Positions 6,611 to 12,926 of a stretch of DNA of 13,472 nt are shown piece after piece. Position 1 is the stretch's first letter, and each line of letters opens with the position of its first letter. This stretch comes from CAIOHW01 sp964432565 (GTDB taxonomy: Bacteria > Bdellovibrionota > UBA1018), in NCBI GenBank assembly GCA_964432565.1, contig CAYSOA010000049.1:1-13472 (forward strand), written 5' to 3'. The position numbers and the translations under genes are program-made. The notes below the pieces were generated by a model, which was not told where the DNA came from, searched no databases, and worked only from the letters and a program-made list of their open reading frames with translations.

Positions 6611-8421
6611 CGCGGCTTGCCACCACGAGAAGCCTTAGCACCAAACCTCGCCTGAGGCATCCCGTCGGAACGCCCGAACTTCTTTTTCAAACCTGGAAAA
6701 GCCGGCTTCGAGCCTGATTCTCCTGCGGGGACGATTCCGATGCCACCCGTTGGGCGAGTACCGAACGCAGCACCGCGACGATCATCCCGGCGCTGCCAGG
6801 AACGCTGACCTCCGAACCCCCCGGGCTTGCGATCATCGAACCGGCGCTTTCCGCCAAAGCCACCAGGCTTGCGACTGTCAAAGCTCCGCTCCCGACGCGG
6901 CTCTTCGCTGAACTCCACCTGGGCCGGCTCGATCTGTTCCTCGCTCTTCACCTGAAAGCGACCGTGGTCATGGACGTAACGTCCCTTGCGACCGGACTGA
7001 GCCCCCGGAACGAAGATATTTCGCTCTTCGAGCTCGGCCTTGAAATCGGGTCGATCGGCCAGTCGTGGAGCTCGCTCGACCTTGACGACGGGCTCTCCCT
7101 GCGGTCCGCGCAGGTCGGCAAAAAGATCGGGATTCATCAGGGCCAGAAAACGCGCGGCGATTTCGTCCGGCATCATGCTCGAAACGGCATCACGCCATTC
7201 GTTGCCCATGACTTCGACCACCTTGCCCCAGTGCTCCTGCGACTCGAAAGTCGACAACTGGCGCGTGACCTTCCGCATGGCGATTTCCTTGCGCGAAGGA
7301 ACGCGTGCCTCGATCATGCGCGAGCTGGTCAGCTTCTCGATGCGTCGAACAAGCCCCTTGTGACTGTTGGTGACGAGACTCATCGCAACGCCGGCCTTTC
7401 CGCTGCGGGCAGTGCGTCCGATGCGGTGGACGTACGAGTCGAGCTCGCGCGGCAGCGAATAGTTGATGACATGAGTCACGTCCTTCACATCCAGGCCGCG
7501 CGACGCGACGTCCGTGCAGAGCAGCATGCTCACGCGGCGTTCGCGGAACGCCTTCATGGTGCGCTCGCGGGCATTCTGGTCCATGTCACCGTGCAGGCAA
7601 TCGACCTTGAATCCCTTGGATGAGAGGAAGTCGGCCACTTCCACCAGTAGCGCCTTGGTCTGAAAAAAGATCAGTCCGTAAAAATCATCAGCTGATTCGA
7701 TCAGCTTGCAGAGCACCTCGGGTTTGTTCGACTCCTGGGTGACGTAATAAAGCTGCTCGACGTTCTCGGGGAGCATCTTGCCGCCGCGGTTCACCTGTAC
7801 CTGTTGTGGACTCTCAAGGTACTCCGATGCCACGGAGCGGACTCCCGGGCTCATCGTCGCCGAAAAGAGCCAGGTGTTCGAACTGCCTTCGGGAATGGCA
7901 GCCAGGATGAACTCGAGGTCATCCTTGAAGCCCATCGAGATCATCTCGTCGGCTTCATCGAGGATGACGGTCTTCACGTTTTCAAGAGAGAGCGTGCCCC
8001 GCTTCAGATGGTCGACCACACGCCCCGGAGTTCCAACCACGACCTGGGCGCCACGCTTGAGACCTGCGATCTGGTCGCCAAAGCTCGATCCGCCGTAGAC
8101 CGCAAGCGCCCGAACGCCCCCCATCTTCTGATAGCGCCCGATGAGCTGAATCTGCTCCGAAACCTGAATCGCGAGCTCGCGGGTGGGGCAAAGCACCAAC
8201 GCCTGTACGCTCTTGAGCTCGACATCGAGCCGCTCGAGAAGCGGAATCGAGAAGGCGGCCGTCTTGCCGGTACCCGTTGCGGCGAGACCGATGAAATCGG
8301 TGGGTTCGCCCAAAAGAACCGGAAGCGCAGCAGCCTGAATGGCGCTTGGCTTCTCAAAGCCCATTTCGGTGATGGCCTTGAGGATCGGCGCGCTGAGGTT
8401 CAGTTCGTTGAAATTTTCCAT
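6598..8421 (-). CDS. DEAD-box ATP-dependent RNA helicase (DeaD/CsdA-like) with Gly/Arg-rich tail
   Basis: 607 aa, first gene of a three-gene operon. The helicase core is complete: Q-motif 'GFEKPSAIQ' (21-29), motif I 'AATGTGKT' (47-54), Ia 'PTRELA' (79-84), Ib 'TPGR' (131-134), II 'DEAD' (155-158), III 'SAT' (187-189), V 'TDVASRGLDV' (303-312) and VI 'HRIGRTAR' (332-339). After the core comes an accessory region (about 375-470). A basic Gly/Arg/Lys-rich tail (about 505-607) follows, containing a doubled 'FD-RKPGGFGG-R' unit (514-526 and 528-540), probably for RNA binding. Proteins of this kind remodel structured RNA in ribosome assembly, mRNA decay and cold adaptation. The start at 8421 follows a GGAG ribosome binding site. 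I do not assign deaD because the usual RNA-binding domain of that protein is not clearly visible. Confidence 0.93.
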   Translation of the reverse strand: MENFNELNLSAPILKAITEMGFEKPSAIQAAALPVLLGEPTDFIGLAATGTGKTAAFSIPLLERLDVELKSVQALVLCPTRELAIQVSEQIQLIGRYQKMGGVRALAVYGGSSFGDQIAGLKRGAQVVVGTPGRVVDHLKRGTLSLENVKTVILDEADEMISMGFKDDLEFILAAIPEGSSNTWLFSATMSPGVRSVASEYLESPQQVQVNRGGKMLPENVEQLYYVTQESNKPEVLCKLIESADDFYGLIFFQTKALLVEVADFLSSKGFKVDCLHGDMDQNARERTMKAFRERRVSMLLCTDVASRGLDVKDVTHVINYSLPRELDSYVHRIGRTARSGKAGVAMSLVTNSHKGLVRRIEKLTSSRMIEARVPSRKEIAMRKVTRQLSTFESQEHWGKVVEVMGNEWRDAVSSMMPDEIAARFLALMNPDLFADLRGPQGEPVVKVERAPRLADRPDFKAELEERNIFVPGAQSGRKGRYVHDHGRFQVKSEEQIEPAQVEFSEEPRRERSFDSRKPGGFGGKRRFDDRKPGGFGGQRSWQRRDDRRGAAFGTRPTGGIGIVPAGESGSKPAFPGLKKKFGRSDGMPQARFGAKASRGGKPRWKT

Positions 8422-8608
8422 GAATTCTCCGTTGGTTGGTGGCCTGAGCTACCACACTGCGTCATGAAATCCGCCATAAATAATGCGGGGCAACAATAAA
8501 TGACCCGGGACGAGCCAGGTTAATAAAACTTCACATTAAATCGAAGACTTAGAATTCCATAGACGCCGACAACGCACGGCATTAGAAGACCTCCATTCTG
8601 GAGACACC
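8422..8608. other. Divergent intergenic region, 187 bp, AT-richer than its surroundings
   Basis: This gap lies between the leftward helicase operon and the rightward 8609 gene, so it should hold promoters for both. The centre (about 8460-8560) is clearly AT-richer than the coding DNA. TTCACA (8530-8535) and TAGAAT (8550-8555) look like promoter hexamers for the rightward gene, but their 14-nt spacer is too short to call. A GGAG at 8600-8603 serves the ATG at 8609. Confidence 0.5.
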
Positions 8609-9112
8609 ATGACAAAGTCGACCCCCGTTCTCGCGCTTGGACTGCTCTGCACCCCCCTCGCCCAGGCCGGTACCCCCCTCCCCTCGAACAGCCTCCCCTT
8701 GGTCCGCTGCGAGAGCCGGGAGCTGCTTCAATTCAACAGCGGCTACACCACGCCGGCATTCGTGGTTCAGTTCGCCGCCAGCATTCACTTCCCTGGCGAA
8801 AAGATCGTCCACATCCTCTCGGGATCGCCCTCGATGCAGCATCGAGTGAGCGTTGAACGAGGTGAGGAAGGAAACCTCGAGATCACTGCGATCGAGAGCG
8901 GACTCTCGCCACGCATGATGGACCGCAGCCACGGCATGTGGCTCTCGCTTCGCGGCTCTCGCGATCGGCCGACCGAGGCTACGCTCGTCCTTTCGGCCCG
9001 AGAGCTCGATAAACTTCAGGATGCCAGCATCGCCCACTTGGGCTGGGAGCAGTTCCTTCCCGTGAACGGCAGGACCTCGATCGAACTTCGCTGCACGGAG
9101 GCTTCCGAGTGA
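8609..9112 (+). CDS. Small exported protein of unknown family
   Basis: 167 aa with a Sec signal peptide: K3, a hydrophobic core of about 6-17, and a likely cut after 'AQA' at 20/21. The mature protein is about 147 residues with only two cysteines, C34 and C162. They lie close to the two ends of the mature chain and could be joined by a disulfide. The body alternates hydrophobic and polar residues ('FVVQFAASIHF', 'ATLVLSA'), suggesting a mostly beta fold. The ATG follows GGAG with 5 nt between. The stop TGA (9110-9112) overlaps the GTG start of the DUF2461 gene by 4 bp, so the two genes form an operon with coupled translation. I do not recognise the family. Confidence 0.85.
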   Translation: MTKSTPVLALGLLCTPLAQAGTPLPSNSLPLVRCESRELLQFNSGYTTPAFVVQFAASIHFPGEKIVHILSGSPSMQHRVSVERGEEGNLEITAIESGLSPRMMDRSHGMWLSLRGSRDRPTEATLVLSARELDKLQDASIAHLGWEQFLPVNGRTSIELRCTEASE

Positions 9113-9825
9113 AACGTTCCGCACCTGCGCCGGCGCCGAAAAAAACACCCGCCCTTCTCGGCGAACCCGCGATCAAGTTTTTGAGAAGCCTCAAGCGCCA
9201 CAACACGCGCGAGTGGTTTGACTCGCATCGCGATCAGTACGAGCACGACCTCAGGGATCCCGCCAGAAGACTCGCCGAAGAGCTCCGCCCCCTGCTCTCG
9301 CCGCGCTTCCCGTGGCTCGAGATCTCGGGCAGATCGCTCTTTCGCATCAATCGCGACACCCGCTTCTCGGACGACAAGACCCCGTACAAGACCTGGATCG
9401 GGTATTGGTTCCGGGATCGGCGGTTCGACAAGGACTGGTCGCCGGGGCTCTACCTCGGCCTCGACCCGACGGGCCTGGCACTGGGTGGAGGCATCTGGCG
9501 CTTCCAGTCGCTGCAGCGTGCGATCTATCGCGAGCGCATCTCGCAGGCCCCTTCCGACACGGGCTTCTCCAACGCCCTGGCTCCACTCGAACGTGCGGGC
9601 TTTGAACTCAAGGGAAGGGACCTCAAGAAAATCCCCAGAGGCTACGACCCCGAACACTCAAATGCGGAGTATCTGCTGCACAACGGACTTTACGCCGCCA
9701 AGGAAATCGATTTTCCGAAGAGCTTCGGCACCCCGCGCTTTGCAGCCGACGTCGCCAAGCGCCTCGAGCCCTGCAAGGACCTGATCGACTGGATGGCAGC
9801 CCAGCTTCCGAAGAACCCGGGGTAA
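9109..9825 (+). CDS. DUF2461 / TIGR02453 family protein
   Basis: 238 aa, close to the usual family length. The family pattern is clear. Near the N-terminus is 'FLRSLKRHNTREWFDSHR' (about 24-41), matching the conserved 'FL-L--NN-REWF'. In the middle is 'RINRDTRFSDDKTPYKTW' (about 83-100), the most conserved box of the family. Next comes a glycine-rich 'GLYLGLDPTG' stretch, then 'GGGIWRF' with 'IYRERI' further on. Residues 1-15 are a Pro/Ala/Lys-rich lead. There is no signal peptide, so it is probably cytosolic. The biochemical function of the family is unknown to me. Translation starts at GTG 9109, within the 4-bp GTGA overlap with the preceding gene. The gene ends just before the 26-bp hairpin repeats. 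Confidence 0.92.
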   Translation: MKRSAPAPAPKKTPALLGEPAIKFLRSLKRHNTREWFDSHRDQYEHDLRDPARRLAEELRPLLSPRFPWLEISGRSLFRINRDTRFSDDKTPYKTWIGYWFRDRRFDKDWSPGLYLGLDPTGLALGGGIWRFQSLQRAIYRERISQAPSDTGFSNALAPLERAGFELKGRDLKKIPRGYDPEHSNAEYLLHNGLYAAKEIDFPKSFGTPRFAADVAKRLEPCKDLIDWMAAQLPKNPG

Positions 9826-9827
9826 CC

Positions 9828-9897
9828 CGAGGCTCTCGCCTCGACAGAAAACCCGAGGCTCGCGCCTCGACAAAAAACCAGAGGCTCGCGCCTCGGT
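9828..9897. repeat. Three tandem 26-bp hairpin repeats acting as likely terminators
   Basis: The units begin at 9828, 9854 and 9880, so the period is exactly 26 bp. Each carries a short inverted repeat: CGAGGC / GCCTCG around a 4-nt loop in units 1 and 2 (9828-9843, 9854-9869), and GAGGC / GCCTC in unit 3 (9881-9894). Units 1 and 2 match at 24 of 26 positions; unit 3 is cut short. Between stems lie A-rich spacers (9848-9851, 9872-9877). Read on the minus strand these become hairpins followed by T-runs. The first hairpin, starting 3 nt after the stop of the RhlE-like helicase gene, is followed by six Ts. The array therefore looks like a tandem intrinsic terminator for that gene, and the stems may also stop the convergent DUF2461 transcript. 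Confidence 0.85.
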
Positions 9898-9899
9898 AA

Positions 9900-11312
9900 T
9901 TACCGGTGAGGGCGATTTCCATGCCCGCCGCGCTGGCCGTGAGCATGGCGACCACTGGAATTGCCCTGATGCGAGCGCTGGCCATTTCCGCCGCCCTGTC
10001 CCGGACGACCGCGATGATGCCCACCACGTCCGCCGCCACCACCACCACCGCGCTTGCGTGATTCCACTTCCAGACCTTCCGGGGTCGGAAGGAGTTGCAC
10101 GCGCTTGCGGATCAGGCGCTCGACATCCGACAGGAAAGCCTTTTCTGCAGGCGAACAGAACGACACGGCCACGCCGTCGCGACCCGCACGAGCAGTACGA
10201 CCAATGCGGTGGACGTAGGTCTCGGGCACATTCGGAATATCGTAGTTGAAGACATGCGAGAGCTCGTCAATGTCGATTCCGCGAGCGGCAATGTCAGTCG
10301 CAACGAGCGCGAGGATCTTGCCTGACTTGATTCCCTCGAGGGCTCGCTCGCGCGCTCCCTGCGACTTGTTTCCATGGATCGCGGCGGCTCCGTAACCGGC
10401 AGCGGTCAGCGACTCTGCAACACGATTGGCATCGCGCTTGGTTCGAGTGAAAACAAGCGCACGAGTGACTTCATTGTTCTCGAGCATCTTCTTCAGCAGC
10501 GAGGTCTTCTGGTTTTCCTGCACATGCATCACGGCCTGTGCGATTCGATCGGCGGTGCTTGCCACCGGAGTCACTTCCACACGCACGGGCTGCACAAGAA
10601 TCTGCGACGCAAGCTTCGTAATCTCGGAAGGCATCGTGGCCGAGAAGAACAGCGTCTGACGATCGCGCGGAATCTGCGCGATCACGCGCTTGACGTCATG
10701 AATGAAGCCCATGTCGAGCATGCGGTCGGCTTCGTCGAGCACGAAAATCTCGAGCCCGTCGAACTTGACCAGCTTCTGGTTCATCAGATCGAGCAGGCGT
10801 CCTGGCGTCGCCACGACCACATCGACGCCCTGGCGAACTGCCGCGACCTGCGGGTTCTGCCCCACGCCACCGAAGATGACTGTGTGCTTCAGGTTCAGGC
10901 GCGAGCCGTAAGTGGCGAAGCTTTCGCCGATCTGCGAGGCGAGTTCGCGCGTGGGGGTGAGGATCAGCGCGCGAATCTTGCGCGGACCTGAGCCGGCGCG
11001 AGGAGCGGCTCCGCCGACGGGAGTAATGCCTCCCACCTTCACGGGCTGTGCAGCAGCACCCTGGGCGGCAGCGCCGCTAAGGATCTGCGAACCTGAGCCA
11101 GCCTGCTGCGACGATCCCTGCGCCAGAAGCTGCAGAATCGGCAGCGCGAAGCCGGCCGTCTTGCCGGTGCCGGTCTGGGCGATGGCCAGGAGGTCGCTTC
11201 CCTGCAGGACAACCGGAATGGCCTTCTGCTGGATCGGAGTCGGCTTCTCATAGCCGGTGGCCTTGAGCGCATCCAAAAGGGGTGCAATCAGATTCAAATC
11301 ACTGAAATTCAT
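9900..11312 (-). CDS. rhlE: DEAD-box RNA helicase, RhlE-like
   Basis: 470 aa. The N-terminus 'FSDLNLIAPLLDAL', then 'GYEKPTPIQ' (20-28) and 'AQTGTGKT' (45-52), is typical of the RhlE group. Further motifs are Ia 'PTRELA' (120-125), Ib 'TPGR' (169-172), II 'DEAD' (193-196), III 'SAT' (224-226), V 'ATDIAARGID' (338-347) and VI 'HRIGRTARAGR' (368-378). The tail (about 419-470) is very rich in Gly, Arg and His, including a run of seven Gly, and should bind RNA. Between motif I and Ia it has a low-complexity Gly/Ala/Ser/Gln insertion (about 64-110), where E. coli RhlE has only a short basic linker. Likely roles, from the family, are RNA remodelling, ribosome assembly and mRNA decay. The gene is monocistronic. 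The ATG at 11312 has a weak AGAGAAA upstream, and a three-hairpin terminator follows the stop. Confidence 0.92.
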   Translation of the reverse strand: MNFSDLNLIAPLLDALKATGYEKPTPIQQKAIPVVLQGSDLLAIAQTGTGKTAGFALPILQLLAQGSSQQAGSGSQILSGAAAQGAAAQPVKVGGITPVGGAAPRAGSGPRKIRALILTPTRELASQIGESFATYGSRLNLKHTVIFGGVGQNPQVAAVRQGVDVVVATPGRLLDLMNQKLVKFDGLEIFVLDEADRMLDMGFIHDVKRVIAQIPRDRQTLFFSATMPSEITKLASQILVQPVRVEVTPVASTADRIAQAVMHVQENQKTSLLKKMLENNEVTRALVFTRTKRDANRVAESLTAAGYGAAAIHGNKSQGARERALEGIKSGKILALVATDIAARGIDIDELSHVFNYDIPNVPETYVHRIGRTARAGRDGVAVSFCSPAEKAFLSDVERLIRKRVQLLPTPEGLEVESRKRGGGGGGGRGGHHRGRPGQGGGNGQRSHQGNSSGRHAHGQRGGHGNRPHR

Positions 11313-11417
11313 GAAGTTTCTCTTTTATTTCCGCCCCGGGATTACTGCTGCTTTTCAGGGCGGTCAGGTCGGCCTGCTGGGGCTGCAGGAACCGAACAAA
11401 GAGTGAGATGGAGGGAC

Positions 11418-11423
11418 CTTATA
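11418..11423 (-). promoter_or_regulatory. Possible -10 element for the RhlE-like helicase gene
   Basis: On the minus strand 11423-11418 reads TATAAG in an otherwise GC-rich gap, about 105 nt upstream of the helicase start. No good -35 hexamer stands at the right distance, so this is weak. If real, the gene would have a leader of about 100 nt. Confidence 0.25.
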
Positions 11424-11458
11424 TGCAACGCGTCAGCAAAGCGAGGGAATTCGCCAGT

Positions 11459-11487
11459 TTGACCCCTCCCCCGAAACTCCCTATTCT
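11459..11487 (+). promoter_or_regulatory. Possible sigma70-type promoter of the 71-aa / nucleotidyltransferase pair
   Basis: TTGACC (11459-11464) and TATTCT (11482-11487) are 17 nt apart, the ideal spacing. The -10 is so close to the ATG at 11497 that transcription would start about 3 nt before it. That would leave the GAGGA (11489-11493) outside the transcript and make the mRNA leaderless. Either the promoter or the ribosome binding site is coincidental. Confidence 0.3.
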
Positions 11488-11496
11488 TGAGGAAGC

Positions 11497-11712
11497 ATGA
11501 AAATCGTTGGAAAACGCCGACCTCGCACCGATCTCGAAGCCGCGGGCGACTTTCTGAAGCTCGTCGCCGAGCTGAGGCAGCGCCTTCCCGGAAGCCGGCC
11601 GTTCGTTCGCCGCGGGGTCTATCGTTTTCGCACCTTTGAGGAGGCCCAGAAGGCATCGCTCGAAGCACAAGCGGGCCACGGCGACACCCCGAATAAAAAG
11701 GCCAACTCGTGA
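11497..11712 (+). CDS. Small basic protein, possible partner of the nucleotidyltransferase
   Basis: 71 aa. Residues 1-10 are strongly basic ('KIVGKRRPR'), followed by an amphipathic helix 'AAGDFLKLVAELRQRL' (15-30). A second conserved-looking segment 'GVYRFRTFEEAQKASLEAQ' (40-58) comes next, and the tail is polar. No signal peptide or membrane segment. GAGGA stands a few bases upstream of the ATG. The stop TGA (11710-11712) overlaps the GTG start of the nucleotidyltransferase gene in a GTGA junction, so the two are made together. Its size, charge and position before an MNT-type enzyme suggest the small partner of a toxin-antitoxin-like pair. I recall short proteins with an 'RF-SFEEA' segment beside such enzymes, but cannot verify this. 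The function is inference only. Confidence 0.7.
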   Translation: MKIVGKRRPRTDLEAAGDFLKLVAELRQRLPGSRPFVRRGVYRFRTFEEAQKASLEAQAGHGDTPNKKANS

Positions 11713-12185
11713 GCACCCTCGAGTCCAGGCCCCCGACCCTTCAGGATCTGATCGACCTGTGCGCCACACTCAATCAGGCGGGCGCCCATTACGTCATCGT
11801 CGGCGGAATGGCGATGCTACAGCTCGGTTTCGTTCGCGCGACCGAAGACATCGACCTGCTGGTCGAAGCCACGCCCGAAAATGAGTCTCGGGTCATCGAC
11901 GCCGTGTCGCAGCTTCCGGATCATGCAGCATCAGAGCTCAAGCCGGGCGAAATCGCCCAGTACGAGGTGATTCGAGTAGCTGATGAGATCGTGGTCGACC
12001 TGATGGCTCGGGCCTGCGGAAAAACCTTCGAAGACGCCTCGGGAAAAATTAGCTGGATCGAACTACAGGGCGTGAAGATTCCCTTCGCCAATGCCTCTTT
12101 CATGCGCGAACTCAAGCAGACCGTTAGAGAGAAGGATCGGCTCGATCTTCAGTTTCTCGATTCCATCGCAGCAAAAAAGAGCTGA
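11709..12185 (+). CDS. MNT-type nucleotidyltransferase (AbiEii-like / DUF6036-like)
   Basis: 158 aa. The Pol-beta-type active site is visible: 'VIVGGMAMLQLG' (29-40) with the GG pair, then 'RATEDIDLLVE' (43-53) carrying D47 and D49. A third acidic residue, D97, lies on a later strand in 'IVVDLMA'. The C-terminal 'LKQTVREKDRLDLQFL' (135-150) matches the K/R-KD-DL box often seen after this domain. All catalytic residues look intact. Small single-domain enzymes of this kind transfer a nucleotide to a protein or RNA target and occur in toxin-antitoxin and abortive-infection pairs (AbiE, HEPN/MNT). The partner here is not a HEPN protein but the 71-aa basic protein directly upstream. The start is GTG at 11709 in a 4-bp overlap with it. 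Which of the two, if either, is the toxin cannot be read from the sequence. Confidence 0.85.
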   Translation: MSTLESRPPTLQDLIDLCATLNQAGAHYVIVGGMAMLQLGFVRATEDIDLLVEATPENESRVIDAVSQLPDHAASELKPGEIAQYEVIRVADEIVVDLMARACGKTFEDASGKISWIELQGVKIPFANASFMRELKQTVREKDRLDLQFLDSIAAKKS

Positions 12186-12222
12186 CATCGAAAAACGCCG
12201 CCCAACAGATGAAATCTCGCGT

Positions 12223-12795
12223 TCACTCCGCCGCGCAAACCCAGGTCTTCATCCAGCCGAAAAAGATGGAGTCAAACTCGCGCTTCGAGGCGGGGCGATC
12301 GCTCTCCTGCATGGCCAGAAGCATGGAGTGATAAAGATAGTCGGCTCCTTGGAAGCAGGACACGCAGATGCTGACGGGCGAATCGCCGAGCGAGGCCAGA
12401 AACAGATTGGCGGCTCCGGTAAACCGGTCACGAACTTCGACGGCGTTGTCGGTGATGTTGAACTTCAGCAGCTCGATCGGATTACGGCGATTACTGGTGC
12501 TGCGCAGAAGCTTCGTGCCGAGGCGAAACGTGATCGCCTGAAAGCCGGAGGGAGCCTGAAAGGACAGCTCGGACGCGTTCGGAAAGGTCTGATAGAGGCG
12601 CGCCCGCGACGCCGTCTTTTCTTCGGGCGAGACGTTCACGTCCATCCCATCCACGCAGCGACCTCCTCCCACGACCAGCTGGTCGGCAAACTGATGGATG
12701 TCGAACTTGCTCGACTCAGGTGCGGCTTGGGCCGCCCCGGCGGGGGCACAGGCAAGCAGGGCGAAAAGGGCGAGACGCGAAGAGGCTGTCTTCAT
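12223..12795 (-). CDS. Exported protein of unknown family
   Basis: 190 aa with a signal peptide: K2, R7, a hydrophobic core of about 8-20, and a likely cut after 'AAQA' at 24/25. The mature protein is small and contains cysteines in 'GGGRCVDG', 'VSICVSCFQG' and near the C-terminus in 'WVCAAE'. It is probably periplasmic and disulfide-bonded. The 'CVSC' pair is CXXC-like, but there is no thioredoxin fold around it that I can see. The ATG at 12795 is preceded by AAAGGA with 7 nt between. That Shine-Dalgarno sits inside a 13-nt palindrome (12796-12808), and a stronger dyad (12819-12838) lies just upstream. The stop is 37 bp from the stop of the convergent nucleotidyltransferase gene. I do not recognise the family. 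Confidence 0.82.
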   Translation of the reverse strand: MKTASSRLALFALLACAPAGAAQAAPESSKFDIHQFADQLVVGGGRCVDGMDVNVSPEEKTASRARLYQTFPNASELSFQAPSGFQAITFRLGTKLLRSTSNRRNPIELLKFNITDNAVEVRDRFTGAANLFLASLGDSPVSICVSCFQGADYLYHSMLLAMQESDRPASKREFDSIFFGWMKTWVCAAE

Positions 12796-12812
12796 AAAGG
12801 AGTCCTTTCGAT

Positions 12813-12845
12813 GCGGCAGTTATCGCCCACGCGATAACGCACCGC
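12813..12845. promoter_or_regulatory. Perfect 8-bp dyad upstream of the 12795 gene (operator or leader hairpin)
   Basis: GTTATCGC (12819-12826) and GCGATAAC (12831-12838) form a perfect inverted repeat around CCAC. It extends outward, after small mismatched gaps, through GCGG (12813-12816) and CCGC (12842-12845). The dyad lies 24-43 nt upstream of the ATG at 12795. It could be a repressor site over the promoter or a hairpin in the mRNA leader. The remaining gap up to 12926 is AT-rich (about 12867-12897) and probably holds the promoter, but I cannot pick hexamers with confidence. Confidence 0.55.
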
Positions 12846-12926
12846 ACCTAAGGACTTCTAAGGTCTCTAACCTATTACTATTATTTAACAAAAATCACGT
12901 GGCATTACCCCCGATGACGCCCCCAA

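Noticed and set aside
6964..8499. Long plus-strand frames opposite the DEAD-box helicase gene (6964-7623, 7804-8499), and similar ones at 10374-10991
   Set aside because: They mirror real helicase genes with all motifs present on the minus strand; their translations have no recognisable features.
8530..8555. TTCACA / TAGAAT as a promoter for the 8609 gene
   Set aside because: The 14-nt spacer is too short for a sigma70 promoter; mentioned only as a weak possibility.
9828..9897. The 26-bp repeats as a CRISPR array
   Set aside because: Only three units, with no unique spacers: the intervening A-rich sequence is itself part of the repeat, and no cas gene is near.
12600..12795. The 'CVSC' pair of the 12795 gene as a thioredoxin-like redox site
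   Set aside because: It lies late in the protein without the surrounding strand-helix pattern or cis-proline of a thioredoxin fold.
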